The notes: generated by a model not told the origin, from the letters alone. DNA of 64,000 nt from Chrysophaeum taylorii (GCA_029834535.1 JAQMWT010000671.1:186001-250000), one strand, 5' to 3'; shown: positions 27,618 through 37,969, numbered from the stretch's first letter. Translations and numbers: made by a program.

Positions 27618-28526
27618 TCAGGTCCTCCTCGACGACGAGAGGCGGGGCCGCTTCGCCAAAGGACTCTCATCCACCACCTCCTTCTCCTCCGTCGTGGTAA
27701 AATCCTCCTCCTCCTCCTCGACGCCCCCGCCGCAATCACCAGAAGAATCATTGTTGTCGCCAGCGCCCTGCTGGCTCTCGCCACCATCGTCCACGTCGTC
27801 ATCACTCCTGCCCTCGGAACCGCCGCCGCCGCCGTCGTCGTTACACACCCCGAGGTCGCCTTCATACTCGTCTTCGTCGACGTTGGCGCCGCAGCTGTCG
27901 CCGCTGCTCGCGCGTTCGCTCGCATCGGTCCACTTTGGAGGACAACTATGGTCGACGTCCGAGGGCTCGACACCCTCCGCATCTTCGTAGCCTTCATCCT
28001 GGAGTTCCAGTAATTCCTGCATAGCGTGATATTCCTGCTCCAAACGGCGGACGTGCTCGGTCCCGCACAAATGGTTGATACGCAGACCTCTCTGCAAGAG
28101 TTGCGACGTCGCAGCCTCTGGTCGCAGCGTCGCGTGCCTCCACTCTAGGTTTTTGTGCTTGTCGAAGGCCTCGATGAGCTCGACCATCATGTCACACTTG
28201 GTTTCAACGCTTCGGCACCACGAGACATAATTCTCGGGAACTTCGCTCGCGCGCTTTCCGTAGTGTTTCCCGAATTTGCACACGAACTCGTCCCCATTGT
28301 CTCGTACAAACCCAATCGCTTCGAGGATTGAGATCCATCGCCTTACGGCTATGGGCATCACGGCGACCGTCCCGCCGCCGTCGTCGCTACGCAATCGGAC
28401 CACAGGATGGCTCCGGCCGCACATGCCGTAGCAATCCCCGTGATCCATGTAATCCCAGCACACGCCGGTCCCCCATTTTTCTCGCCCCTTCGCTATGTAA
28501 TCATCCTTCCACGCCCAGAAATCCAT
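27618..28526 (-). CDS. CCCH zinc-finger protein with acidic tail
   Basis: ATG 28526 begins MDFWAWKDDYIAKGREKWGT, and the product is 302 aa. Cys23, Cys32, Cys36 and His40 in CWDYMDHGDCYGMCGRSH form a C-x8-C-x3-C-x3-H finger, a shortened version of the RNA-binding CCCH type (usual middle spacing x5). At 85-104, FGKHYGKRASEVPENYVSWC resembles the small GKYKGxxxxxVPxxYLxW module found at the C-terminus of exonuclease X-like proteins and in other nucleic-acid proteins. A helical region follows. The last 100 residues are a Glu/Asp/Gly-rich tail ending in KRPRLSSSRR, a possible nuclear signal. Nuclear RNA or DNA binding is likely; the precise role is unknown. Confidence 0.65.
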   Translation of the reverse strand: MDFWAWKDDYIAKGREKWGTGVCWDYMDHGDCYGMCGRSHPVVRLRSDDGGGTVAVMPIAVRRWISILEAIGFVRDNGDEFVCKFGKHYGKRASEVPENYVSWCRSVETKCDMMVELIEAFDKHKNLEWRHATLRPEAATSQLLQRGLRINHLCGTEHVRRLEQEYHAMQELLELQDEGYEDAEGVEPSDVDHSCPPKWTDASERASSGDSCGANVDEDEYEGDLGVCNDDGGGGGSEGRSDDDVDDGGESQQGAGDNNDSSGDCGGGVEEEEEDFTTTEEKEVVDESPLAKRPRLSSSRRT

Positions 28527-30745
28527 CAAATCAATCCGACGACCAAGCCCACCCTCACACTATCCTCACGACGTAACAAGGTTCCTGCTCTCTCGGGCGA
28601 GAGGAGAGCGCAAAATTTAATTGTAATCTTTCGAATTCATTCTTACATACATATAAGAGAGATTCTTTGTGTGTTTGTCCATCTTCAAGATATGACGCTA
28701 TTTGCGTCAACTTATGGTGCACAAGGTGGCGGTCTTCGTAGTAGCAGCTTCGTACACAAATTAACCTCCCTATACTCACCTACTATATCCCTATACGTTA
28801 TCGCCCGCCAGTAGTGCATGTGGCGGCGCTGTGCCCTCACTCCCCGCCGTCTCTCTCGGGCAGCCCCACCCAGGCCACCCGCGCCCAGCAGGACGCCGCA
28901 CTTCGTCGCACATACGGTACCTGGCGGCAGCATTCGTACGACCTTACGGTGGGGGGGTCCTCTCTTCGCCTGCCCCGCGGCTCGTCGATGACCCCGACTA
29001 CTACTAGCATACCCATGGCACGTCACTACTTGTGTCCCCACACAACGCACCAAAATAATAACCTTCAAGCCATCCCCCTCCTCTCTTTGGAGTCGACGAC
29101 CTTTTTAAAAAACCCTAGCGTCCACGTGTCGCCGCGAACGAACTTCTCGGACGCGTTGCGCGTCGAGCAAGCAACAACTCCGCGCGCTTCTCCTCGGAGC
29201 TTACACGACTAGAACGCTACACTTTCTTCGCTAGCGACGACCTCAACCTCATTCGTCAATCCTGGGCAAAAAAATATGGCTGCGCCGATGACGTCCAAGC
29301 CAAGAAGACGCGACATCGCTCGCGTGCGTTTCTTCTTCGCTGGCATGGATCAGACGACCATGAATCTGACCCAACGCCGCATGATTCTTCAACACCAAGC
29401 AGCCGGTGGTCAGTCACAAGGAAGCCATCATAAAAGGGTAGCCGTACGACTTCCAGTGGCCGTACAAAAATAAGTGCCTCAGCCCGCGCCCCGATATACG
29501 AGCGTACGCCCGTTACCGCACCCAAAATGCTCCAAGCCCGCTCCCATCGCCTGCCGCGCTCTGCTTAAAGATTATAGGCTTCCTGCCATGTCTTTACTAC
29601 GACTCCTGGACGGAACTACGCGAGCGCGAGCACGGGCCTATTCCAATTGGCGTGCCCTACTATCACGACGGTCGCCGCGCGCGCGTTGCCCCGACCTCGG
29701 ACCTCGAAATTTCCGGCGCTCAACTGCATATACCCCGAATGGATCATTCCGACGCCTTCACACGAATTAAATATACCGACCGAAGAAGCACGTCATAGAA
29801 GACGTTCGGCGTGCCAACTTACTTCACGAAATCGGACAAGCTGCGCTCAACAACCTCAAAAGTATTAATTATTACGCGGGCCAAGCACTTGGTATGTATG
29901 CGAAGGGACGAAACCGCGTCCCACTCAACAGAATTTTGCGCGCGACAACGATACCGAGAAGCTCGCCTACCGCGGTCCTTCCTTGCGGCAACGTCAAATC
30001 GCTACTAGACTCGTCAAAGACCGTCGTTTTTTATGGTTCGCAACGCCCAGGCTCAAAGAGCTAGACTGGATGAGCGCAGGGAAACAAGGAAGCAGCAAGA
30101 ATACAAAGGATATTGTGCGCTGCGCGCAGAGGGAAAGATGAAGGAAGCAATAACGCCAAGAGGCAAAGGTAGGACGAAGGGAGCAAGGCAATAAGGAGTG
30201 ACACTTAAGGAGCTCAAAGAGGGCAAGGGGGACGAAGAGAAGAGAGTAGCGGCAGGCGTGGTGATGAAGAAAGACACGAGGAGACACACTAAACGACGAT
30301 TGCAGCATGATGCAAGACCTTCAAAACAGGCGTCCATATAATTTGGTCCGGGGGGGGCGGCTAAATGTCGCGAAAACACGAGGTAACCACACGTCATCAG
30401 CACATCTGCGTTATAAGAAACAAGGATGTTTCAATCAATAAGCGCCGCCGCCGGCAAACGATAAGCGCACGAAGTCATAAGCAGCGTCGGTGCCATATGC
30501 GAAGGGAAGGGCAGACGAACGTCGTGGTCGTAGATCAAGGACAAGAGCAGTGTGGGGAGCAGAGAGACGGAAAGGCAACCAGTCCTGTAGAGTCAAGCTA
30601 GCGAGTAAAGGCGGATGGAGGAGCAGAGAAGCCACAACATAACTCTGTCTCGCCGTCCGTCGTCAAAGTGGGATGTGGGCAGGTAGTCAGAAGATGGTGA
30701 AGCGACTCGGAAGAAGAACCAGGATGGCGACAACGGCGTAAATTA
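28527..30745. other. Decayed, unidentified region
   Basis: No intact gene is seen in 2.2 kb. Between about 29120 and 30190 the plus strand shows protein-like composition in changing frames (for example LTRLERYTFFASDDLNLIRQ, EHGPIPIGVPYYHDGRRARV, INYYAGQALGMYAKGRNRV), as expected of an old coding element that has decayed. I cannot place it in a family. The remainder (28530-29100, 30200-30740) shows nothing recognisable. Confidence 0.4.
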
Positions 30746-31295
30746 ATTCTGTGTGGCGCCTGCACCCCGCCGCGGCTGTCAGTTCCGTGTCCGCCGCGCG
30801 CTATTGCCCAATGCTCGTGCTCTTAAGTTCAATCTCGTTTTGGGGGAAAGGAGGAGTCAATGGTATTCTGTATTTAGCGCCTTATTATTAGTCGACGCGA
30901 ACGACCCCGGCATCTTCATTTCCTTTTCCTCATCAACCTGCACATATGCTTCCGACGAGTTTTCGGGGATGGTGCTCTCCGCGTTTTTGAATTTGCCTTT
31001 GGCGAGGTCGTTGTACTTGATCCAGGCCGCAGCAATGAAATTCTTGTTCGTGTGCATTAGGGCAACTTTTTGTTTGTCTCGCCCGTGCCGACACGAGAAT
31101 GCCATCAGGACAGAATGCTTGACTGGCTGGGCGTGGCCTGGAAGTAGCTGGTAACCTGAGATTTATCCTTCGATGCTGCCACAACGCCCACGGCCATCAT
31201 TACGCCCTCCCCTTTCTTCGCCTGTCTTCTGATCTTCTTGTTGAGCTCTTGACAGCCCAGCTCGTCCCCCGGAAGTGCGAAACGCAAACGTCCAC
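30746..31295 (-). mobile_element. Deleted hAT copy (second copy of the 11-14 kb family)
   Basis: Sequence from about 30760 to 31075 follows 11400-11740 of the full element: CGTGTC..CGCGCGCTATT, the hAT C-terminal part with TNKNFIAAAWIKYNDLA, then a loss of the whole middle. From about 31110 it follows 13500-13680 (CATCAGGACAGAATG.., GTAATGACGGCC-like, LLSSCQQP region). About 1.7 kb of interior is therefore missing. The terminal inverted repeat is not seen on either side. A non-autonomous relic. Confidence 0.7.
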
Positions 31296-31856
31296 CTGGG
31301 GCGGCGACGCGCGATTGGCGACGCCAGAACACACGCGTGGCGACCAAATTGGCGACGTCGCAGACCGAGTGATTTTTTTTTTCAGGATCGAGCGCTCCTC
31401 CTCGACCCCAAAATTAATAATCATTGGAAAACGTCACCCAAAAGACCTGGGATCCTTCCTTTAAAATGACTCAGAAGGAGTCACCAACCTGGGTTCTGCA
31501 ACGTGGCCCTGCGTAAAGTATATTGAACAAAATGTTGGCTGAAACGAAAAGAACTCTTGTATCGAAACTTAGCGATGCTGCGATACAAATATCGAATGCT
31601 GAACTGACGCAGAAGTGCAGCGCATACTAATCGGAGAGCGATCGATACCTTATCGCTTGAAGTGCATGTTGTGCCGGGCGATTTATTTGGAGGAACAAGG
31701 GAGCAGCAGCATGAGCGCTTGCGGCTGCCGAGTGTGCCGGCGCGCAGTGCTCGAAGGCAAGCTAGAGATGTTGGTCGCGCAGTGTCTTTGGCGTCTTCTT
31801 AGAATGTCTGCTGTTGCCTGGATTCTTGAAGAACGCTTCGGCGCAGGTTGGCCGAG
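31296..31856. other. Intergenic stretch
   Basis: No assigned gene. A plus open stretch at 31615-31914 has a Cys-rich part (ACGCRVCRRAV) that could hint at an upstream exon of the following gene, but nothing joins them. Confidence 0.3.
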
Positions 31857-32405
31857 ATGCGTGCGGGTCACGAAGCATTCGAAGCACGACTCAAGGCCGT
31901 GCGTGACGACATAAACGTCCAGCTCCTACTTGCCCGAGTCGATGCCAAATCGCGCGAGCTCGATGCCGAGGAGAGGCTGGTGGCCGAGGGCAAAATGCTT
32001 GCCCAAGAGACTCGCCTCGTTCGCCGCCTCGCGCCACGCGATTTTTCGACGCTCCTCAAGCAGGCGCGGAACCTCTCTATCCCGGTCGGCGACGTCGTCG
32101 ACAAAACTCAGTTGATCGAGCGACTCGTCGCACACGCTAAAAAACGAAAATCATTATTTCCGGCGGGCCGTGCCGCCAAGCGCCCGCGCTTGACCTCGCT
32201 GCCCGAAGGCGACAAGGACATCGAGGAGGGCGATGAAGATGCACACAACGAACGCCCCGACGAACAATCCGTCTTGTGTAGCACGACCGAATCCCAGGGC
32301 TTTTTTGTTGCCCTGAATTGGCTCCTCGCGCTCCTGGCCGTCCTTCCGGCCTCCTTCGGCTGCATCACGGCTCTTTTCACGACGACTTCCAAGCGCGGTC
32401 GCTGA
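31857..32405 (+). CDS. Hypothetical coiled-coil protein with C-terminal membrane anchor
   Basis: ATG 31857 (MRAGHEAFEARLKAVRDDIN) gives 182 aa; an upstream TTG is ignored. Residues 1-65 are charged and heptad-like. Residues about 66-95 (FSTLLKQARNLSIPVGDVVD..LIERLVAH) resemble a SAP-like helix-turn-helix. A basic patch KRPRL follows, then an acidic stretch. A single hydrophobic helix (FVALNWLLALLAVLPASFGC) lies near the end, followed by KRGR. The layout suits a tail-anchored protein. No family is recognised. Confidence 0.45.
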   Translation: MRAGHEAFEARLKAVRDDINVQLLLARVDAKSRELDAEERLVAEGKMLAQETRLVRRLAPRDFSTLLKQARNLSIPVGDVVDKTQLIERLVAHAKKRKSLFPAGRAAKRPRLTSLPEGDKDIEEGDEDAHNERPDEQSVLCSTTESQGFFVALNWLLALLAVLPASFGCITALFTTTSKRGR

Positions 32406-32548
32406 TGACGACGACTTTCGTTGTTGCTGGCGAAACTGCCTGCCCCCCAAAGACTTAGATTTATTTATTGGGGGGTTGAAGAAGCACGGTTTCGGTCATT
32501 TTATTCCTTAACACCACCACCACCACCCTGTTAGGGTTTGTGGCAAAA
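32406..32548. other. Spacer with CAC run
   Basis: Short AT-rich leader with TTTATTTATT and a CACCACCACC run before the beta-helix gene. Confidence 0.3.
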
Positions 32549-33400
32549 ATGATGGGGAAGTGGTCGGTGATGGTGTGGGTCGCGCGGGTGGCGTTTGGGA
32601 GAACGGAGGTGAGCACCGGGTCGTGGTCAGAAGTGGTGTCGGCCGCCGCCGAGACGAGTAGCTCCATCACGTTGACCACCGAAAGCGTGATCGCGACGTC
32701 GACGTTGATGCTGCGAACGCACACCGAAATCTCGAGCTCGAATCGGTACGAGATCAACGGGGAAGGGGCCGTGCGACTGTTGTGCGTGGAGAAAGGGGGG
32801 TACTTGTCGTTGGAGAGTTTGACGTTGAGGGGGGGGATCGGGCACCTCGGTGGTGCGTTGCGGATCGACTCGTCGAGCACGGTGGATATGACGGATTGCG
32901 TCGTCGCGGACAACAGCGGCGGCAACGACGACATGAACTCGGGCGGGGGTATCGCCGTGCGGGGTGGGAGTACGCTCACGCTGAGGGGGTGCGAGATCAC
33001 GGGGAATTCGGCTATGAAAGGGAATGCGGGAGGGATCCACGTGTGCGAGAGCACGCTGATAGGGTTCGGCACGCGCATCACCGACAATGTCGCCGCCTTT
33101 AATGGCGGGGGAGTGCTTTTGATGCTGGGGACCATGTCCTGCACGAACTGCACCATCTCGGGGAACACGGCAAGCAACTACATGGCGCTCTCGACGGTGG
33201 GCTTTGGGGGGGGGATCTACCTCATGATCTCAAACACCCTGACCCTGACGAACACGTACATTCTCGACAACAGCCCGGAGGACCTCTACGTGGCGGGGGG
33301 CTCCTCGTCCGCAGTCTTCGGGACCCTCTATGACCTCGAGGAGACGGTCATCGACGGCGACGCCTCGGGGATTACCCTTGTGACTGCCTCCCCTGCATAA
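32549..33400 (+). CDS. Secreted parallel beta-helix protein (Pmp/pectate-lyase-like fold)
   Basis: ATG 32549 (MMGKWSVMVWVARVAFGRT) gives 283 aa and a plausible signal peptide; the frame starts earlier only at GTG. From residue 70 on, rungs of 20-25 residues recur: LSLESLTLRGGIGHLGGALR, STVDMTDCVVADNSGG, STLTLRGCEITGNSAMKGNA, TRITDNVAAFNGGGV, CTISGNTASN and GFGGGIYLMISNTLTLTN. The GG(A/I/G) and I..N.A pattern is that of right-handed parallel beta-helices found in polymorphic outer membrane proteins and algal surface proteins. No catalytic residues of pectate lyase stand out. It is probably a cell-surface or secreted structural or carbohydrate-binding protein. Confidence 0.7.
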   Translation: MMGKWSVMVWVARVAFGRTEVSTGSWSEVVSAAAETSSSITLTTESVIATSTLMLRTHTEISSSNRYEINGEGAVRLLCVEKGGYLSLESLTLRGGIGHLGGALRIDSSSTVDMTDCVVADNSGGNDDMNSGGGIAVRGGSTLTLRGCEITGNSAMKGNAGGIHVCESTLIGFGTRITDNVAAFNGGGVLLMLGTMSCTNCTISGNTASNYMALSTVGFGGGIYLMISNTLTLTNTYILDNSPEDLYVAGGSSSAVFGTLYDLEETVIDGDASGITLVTASPA

Positions 33401-33896
33401 TAAAATAATTAATTAATTAACGGCCGTCCCGGAGTGAGACGGTGCCTGCTCGCCTCCCGGGCTGGCTGGTTAGCACCCGGAAAGTCCGCGCTGGGATGGG
33501 GTTCGCTCGGTTGGGCAGAACGCGACGGACAGGTCGATTGTTCGTGGACCAACACGTCCGCGGCCTGCGACGCTTTTGCACGACCTCGCATAAGACCGCG
33601 CGCAGTGGCGGTACACCATCAACAAGTCCGTCCTCGTCCCTCGCCTCTGCCCCAACTGCGTGATTTTCCTCTGTGATTCCGTACCGGCTCCTGCCGGTCC
33701 GGCCTGGCTCCCATGCTCGGGAGAGGTCTGAAGTTAGTTAGTTAGTTAATTAATTAACGGAACGGAAACAAGCAGGCTGAGCAGGAAGAGCGAGTCCAAG
33801 GGACAGGAGGAGTCGTGTTCAGATCGCCGCCGGCGGTCGGCTTCTCGGACGGTGGATTTGGGGGTGGGGTCCGAGGAGTCGACGGAATCGTCGTCG
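33401..33896. other. Intergenic stretch flanked by TTAA repeats
   Basis: TTAATTAATTAA tracts at 33408-33420 and TTAGTTAGTTAGTTAATTAATTAA at 33735-33758 bracket a GC-rich block of about 315 bp without a recognisable gene. The rest is the upstream region of the LRR-CHAT gene, whose frame opens at a GTG at 33852. Confidence 0.4.
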
Positions 33897-36092
33897 ATGG
33901 AATCGCCGTCGTCGATGGAATCGTCGTCGGTGGTGAGGCAGTTGAGCTTGTTGGACTTCGCGTCCGAGGAGGAGGCGATTTCCCAGAAGCTGCACGAGCG
34001 GGCGCCGAAGATTGTCAGAAAAAAGAAGTCCAAGAAGCAGGGCAAGGCGCGGCAGAAGGTCGTCGTCGTCGTCCCGGAGAAGAATCCGCGAGGACGGAAG
34101 CAGAAGGTCCGGCGGAAGCGCCCGGAGGTGGAGGAGGAGGACCTCCCTCGAGAGGAGGAGGACGACGATACGCGGGCCGCCGGCGCGACGGTCGATATCC
34201 AGAAGAATGGCGAGGACGAGGTGTGCGTGGTCTCGTTCACCGGCGCCAAGAGCGAGAACGAGATTGATCGCGCGACGAGCAAAGTTCTCGAGCAGCGGAG
34301 AGACGGGTTTTGGCTCGACTTGCCGCAGAACACGTTCGTGTACCGGCTTCCCGAATGCATCGTGCGGTCGACGTCGACGTCGCACACGGCCACGCTGAGG
34401 CGGCTCGTGGGGCTGAACCTATCGGGGTGCGCGGCCGGGGCGGAGCTGTTGGCGCCGATCGGGCTCGCGCTCGGTGATCTGGTTACGCTGGACGTTTCGG
34501 GCCTGGGGTTGCGCAGCCTGCCGGCGACCTGGGGCAACCTCGGAAAGCTCCGGGAGCTGAGGGCCGGCGCGAATCGGCTGCACCAGTGGCCCGCGGGCGA
34601 CTCTGATTCGGCGTTCGCGCGCCGAGCCTTCTTTAGTCTGGCGCGGTTCGTCCCGTCGCCTTTGGCCGATAGCCTCGGGTCGCTGGATTTTTCCGGCAAC
34701 GCTCTCGTAGACGTTCCCGCGCGCGTCCTCCACCTCAGCAACCTCGAGACCCTCGACCTCGCGTTTAATTCGATCGCCGTGGTCGACGACGCCGTCTTCA
34801 CGAGCTGTCCCAAGCTACGCAAGGTCGACCTCTCGAACAACAACGCGCTCGTCGAGCTGGGCCCTGGCCTGGCGGACTTCGCGGCGCGACACGAGGTCGT
34901 GCTCCGCGACAACGACCAGCTCCGCGCGCCGCCGTTCCGCCTCGTCGGAGACGCGCTCGGGGTCGCCGACTTTTACCGGTCCTTGTTCCTGGCCGACAAG
35001 GCCTTGGAAGCGCAGAGGCACCGGGCCTACCTGGCGACGCGAGATGCCGAGCTGATGCGTCGCCTGGGAGACTTCGAGCGCGCGGCGGCAGCGAGAGATT
35101 TCGTTCCCGTCGACGCGGGCGCCCTCGACGCCCATCGCGTCGCGAGTCTCGTCTCGCGCCTGCGCCGCCAGGCGGCGGGCAAGCACTCTCCGCCTCCGCC
35201 GCGCGGACCCCGTCGCGCCGCGCGCGCTCGGAGCGACGCCTCGCTCGCCGACGCCGCCCGAGACCTCGCGGACGTCGAGGCGATCCTCTCCAAGCTCGGG
35301 AGCGGCGAGGACTACGTCGAGGTCCTCGCCTGCTTCTGCTGTCCGCGGGAGGTCCAGGTCTACGCGCCCCGCACCGGCGACCGCGGCCGCGTCGTCCCGG
35401 CGTCGCGGGCAGCGCAGCTCGAGCTGATGAGAGAGATCGCGGCCATCATCGACGCCCTCCCAAAGTCCCGGAGAGAGCTGGTGCCCGCGGCGCGCTGGCC
35501 CGACGACGTCCTGCGAAGACTGCGCGACGTCAAGCCCCGCGTCTTCCATTTCGCCGGACACTGCGTCAAACCGACAGACGGCACTTCGCGCCTCGTTTTC
35601 TCGGACGGTAAGACGACCCGCGACGTCGCCGCTATGCCCACCTTGGACGAATTCCTCCAGTGTCTCACGGCCTGCGAGGGTTTGGAAGTCTGCTTCCTCA
35701 ACGCCTGCCGCTCCGGCTCGCTCGCCCGAGACATCGTCCGCCACCTTCCCCACCTCCGGGTCGTCTGCTGGGAGACCAACGTCGCCGACGGACCCGCCGC
35801 TAAGTTTGCCGAGCTCTTTTACGCCTACCTCGCCGACCACCCCTGTTGCTGCATCGACAAAGCCTTTGAGGACGCCGCCGCCTCGTGGCTCCACCTCTTC
35901 AAGTTGGGCGACCCCGCCGACGCTACGACTACCTCTAAAAAACCCCACGGCAAGCCCAACCTCGTCGCCTCCGCGCGACCCTACCACGGCCTCCGCGCGG
36001 CCGAGGCCATGCACGAGACCAATGCCGCCCGAGGAGCCTTCCTATCATGCGACGACGCCCGCACTATGCGTACCCCCCCGGCCTCGTTCTAA
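33897..36092 (+). CDS. LRR-CHAT fusion protein (putative caspase-like protease)
   Basis: ATG 33897 gives 731 aa; a GTG 15 codons earlier is also open. Residues 1-100 are low-complexity Ser/Glu and then Lys/Arg-rich, with a nuclear-type basic block. Leucine-rich repeats occupy about 165-350 (LVTLDVSGLGLRSLP, LGSLDFSGNALVDVP, LETLDLAFNSIAVVD, LRKVDLSNNNALVEL). A helical stretch follows. A CHAT domain fills about 470-670: VFHFAGHC with the catalytic His at about 555, and LEVCFLNACRSGSLA with the catalytic Cys at about 604, 49 residues apart, as in separase- and caspase-related proteases. LRRs usually sense or bind a partner, so this looks like a regulated Cys protease. The partner, substrate and activation trigger are unknown. 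No membrane segment is seen. Confidence 0.82.
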   Translation: MESPSSMESSSVVRQLSLLDFASEEEAISQKLHERAPKIVRKKKSKKQGKARQKVVVVVPEKNPRGRKQKVRRKRPEVEEEDLPREEEDDDTRAAGATVDIQKNGEDEVCVVSFTGAKSENEIDRATSKVLEQRRDGFWLDLPQNTFVYRLPECIVRSTSTSHTATLRRLVGLNLSGCAAGAELLAPIGLALGDLVTLDVSGLGLRSLPATWGNLGKLRELRAGANRLHQWPAGDSDSAFARRAFFSLARFVPSPLADSLGSLDFSGNALVDVPARVLHLSNLETLDLAFNSIAVVDDAVFTSCPKLRKVDLSNNNALVELGPGLADFAARHEVVLRDNDQLRAPPFRLVGDALGVADFYRSLFLADKALEAQRHRAYLATRDAELMRRLGDFERAAAARDFVPVDAGALDAHRVASLVSRLRRQAAGKHSPPPPRGPRRAARARSDASLADAARDLADVEAILSKLGSGEDYVEVLACFCCPREVQVYAPRTGDRGRVVPASRAAQLELMREIAAIIDALPKSRRELVPAARWPDDVLRRLRDVKPRVFHFAGHCVKPTDGTSRLVFSDGKTTRDVAAMPTLDEFLQCLTACEGLEVCFLNACRSGSLARDIVRHLPHLRVVCWETNVADGPAAKFAELFYAYLADHPCCCIDKAFEDAAASWLHLFKLGDPADATTTSKKPHGKPNLVASARPYHGLRAAEAMHETNAARGAFLSCDDARTMRTPPASF

Positions 36093-37845
36093 TATGAGTT
36101 TCTTCTGACCACTTTTACGACGACGACGACGACGACGATAATACCTGCTTTGCTTTGCGTTGCTTGCTTCGGGGGCGGGCGGGGCGCCGCCAGTTTATGA
36201 ATGAATGAGTGAATGAATAATTCGACCGCCGCGAGCACGACCATGCTGCTGCTGCTTGTGCTGCTGCTGCTGCTGCTGCGCGGGAGGAGGCATGCATCAT
36301 CGTGCGACCCCGGAAGTTGGTCGAACGCGCAATACGACGCGCGCCACACGTAGTCGTCGGCGTAAAAGGTGCGGACACATCGCTTTTGGTCCTCCTCGGT
36401 CACGTTGGCGACCTGGAGCTTGGTGGTGTTGTTTCCTACTCGGACGTCAGGCGACACCATCCACCTCTCGTGGCGATTCGAGGTCGCGTTGAACTTGCCG
36501 AGGAGGCGCCGGCCCGCCCACGGTGTTGATATCGAGCGTATCGAAGACCAGGTCGCACGTCTTCTTTTTTTCGTTGGCGGTGGTCCCGGCGGCGGCAACG
36601 TCTTCGAAGATGTAGTGGGTCTGCGGCCGGCAGTGCGCGTAGAGATGGAAGGCGCGGCGCCTGAGTTTTGGGTCGCTGCAGCGCCGGATGAGGCGCGCCA
36701 GCCATATCGCCGTTATAGTGAAAATTTGCCTCGCCGACCGCGCGCTCGAGGGGATCGCGCGTCACGCAGACCTCGAGCTTGGGCTCGAAGAAGGACGCGG
36801 GCGCGAGGTCCCACTTTATCCGCTCGCGGATCCTGAGGTGCTGGGGTGCGGCGCACGTCCGGAGGACACAGTCGAGGGTGCTGCGCGTCGAATAGTGGTA
36901 CCGACCGACGGCCGCCTCGATGGTCGTGCCCTCTGTCTTTGGTATGTGCACAAAATACAGATCCTCCTTCTCGAGCGGCCGCCGTTTTCGCAACAGCGAA
37001 AACATGGCCACGTACGCGGCCGCCTTGTTCGGCGGCGGCGGTTGGACCACCACCGCGTCGCGGTCGTCGACGCTCGCGAAGGACGCGTTCCCCCCCGCTC
37101 GTCGGACGCGGTGGGCTACGAGCTTGGAAAAGGTCGAAATCCGGAGGCCGACGAAGCGCCGCGCGCGGAGGACAATAGAGAGCTCGATCGCGGCGGCGTT
37201 GATCTCCCGGTACTTGCTCCGGGCGGCGGACGCGACGAACCGGGCCTCGGGAAGTAAATGGCGGTACGCGTCCAAGACCCACCGCGTCTCCTTGCCGATG
37301 GACGCGGCGACGAATATAGGAACGTCGTCGCGTAGCCCGAGGTCGGCGGCGCGCGTCGCTTCGACGTACTTGGTAAGGTACCGTCGCACGATGCGCGCGA
37401 GACTCTCGTCGCCGCCGTCGCCACGGAGACTCGCCGCGAGATTGGCCAGTTTTTTAGTCTTCGACCATCGCTCGTAGCGGTTGGTTTCCGACCCGCCGCG
37501 GTTCTCGAGATACAAAAGCCAATCGCAGTCCAGGTTGAGGTGGACGGCGTCCAAAAAAAAAGTCGGAAGAAGAACGAACGAGGTTATTATTGTTCGCGCC
37601 GGGAAAGTGGGCGGCGACCGGCGTGGTGTGACGCAGAGTGTTGGTTGGCGACTTTGACATCGGGCGGGAGCTTCCACTCGATCTCGGGGTAGCACTCGAT
37701 TTCTGCCGCCCGAGAGATGGCATTCGAGACGCACCTTGCAGTTGCACCGCGCGGCCACGTCGCGGATCTCGCGCGCGCACTCGTTCGACGAGGCCACCGC
37801 GAGGACCACAACCAGCACCCATCGTCGTCGTCCTTGTTGTTGCAC
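36093..37845 (-). pseudogene. Fucosyltransferase-like plus sulfotransferase-like gene, frame-broken
   Basis: A minus frame spans 37845-36436 without a good ATG; a possible signal anchor WVLVVVLAVASS lies near its start. It holds a region (about 37350-37050) with PIFVAAS..., then AAIELSIVLRARRFVG and STFSKLVAHR, like the donor-site motifs of O-fucosyltransferases. It then has the sulfotransferase signatures YFVHIPKTEGTTIEAAV (5'-phosphosulfate loop, about 36910) and CVTRDPLERAVGEANFHY (3'-phosphate motif, about 36770). The coding signal then changes frame near 36715 (LARLIRRCSDPKLRRRAFHL, HCRPQTHYIFED, CDLVFDTLDIN) and again near 36510 (RTFYADDYVWRASYC). Another switch lies near 37700 (CYPEIEWKLPPDVKVANQHS). 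The shifts occur without room for introns. It is a decayed gene or one with assembly indels. Lumenal Golgi function is likely if intact. Confidence 0.5.
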
Positions 37846-37969
37846 GCCTCGTACTACGCAGTATCATTTTTATTCGGCGCGGCGCTCTTTCTTTTTGCGC
37901 GCGCACTCACAACAACAACAACAACAACAACAACAACTATGTGACGTCATAATTCCTAAGGTTGTGATT
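37846..37969. promoter_or_regulatory. Spacer between divergent genes, with ACA microsatellite
   Basis: It carries an (ACA)n run at 37909-37937 and ends GTTGTGATT before the ATG of the GT61-like gene. The divergent neighbour begins within about 125 bp. Confidence 0.3.

Noticed and set aside
33421-33735. Structured RNA gene between TTAA tracts
   Set aside because: No tRNA, snRNA or snoRNA landmarks could be identified.
34815-36014. 399-codon minus frame opposite the LRR-CHAT gene
   Set aside because: No motif, and the opposite strand has a clear domain order.
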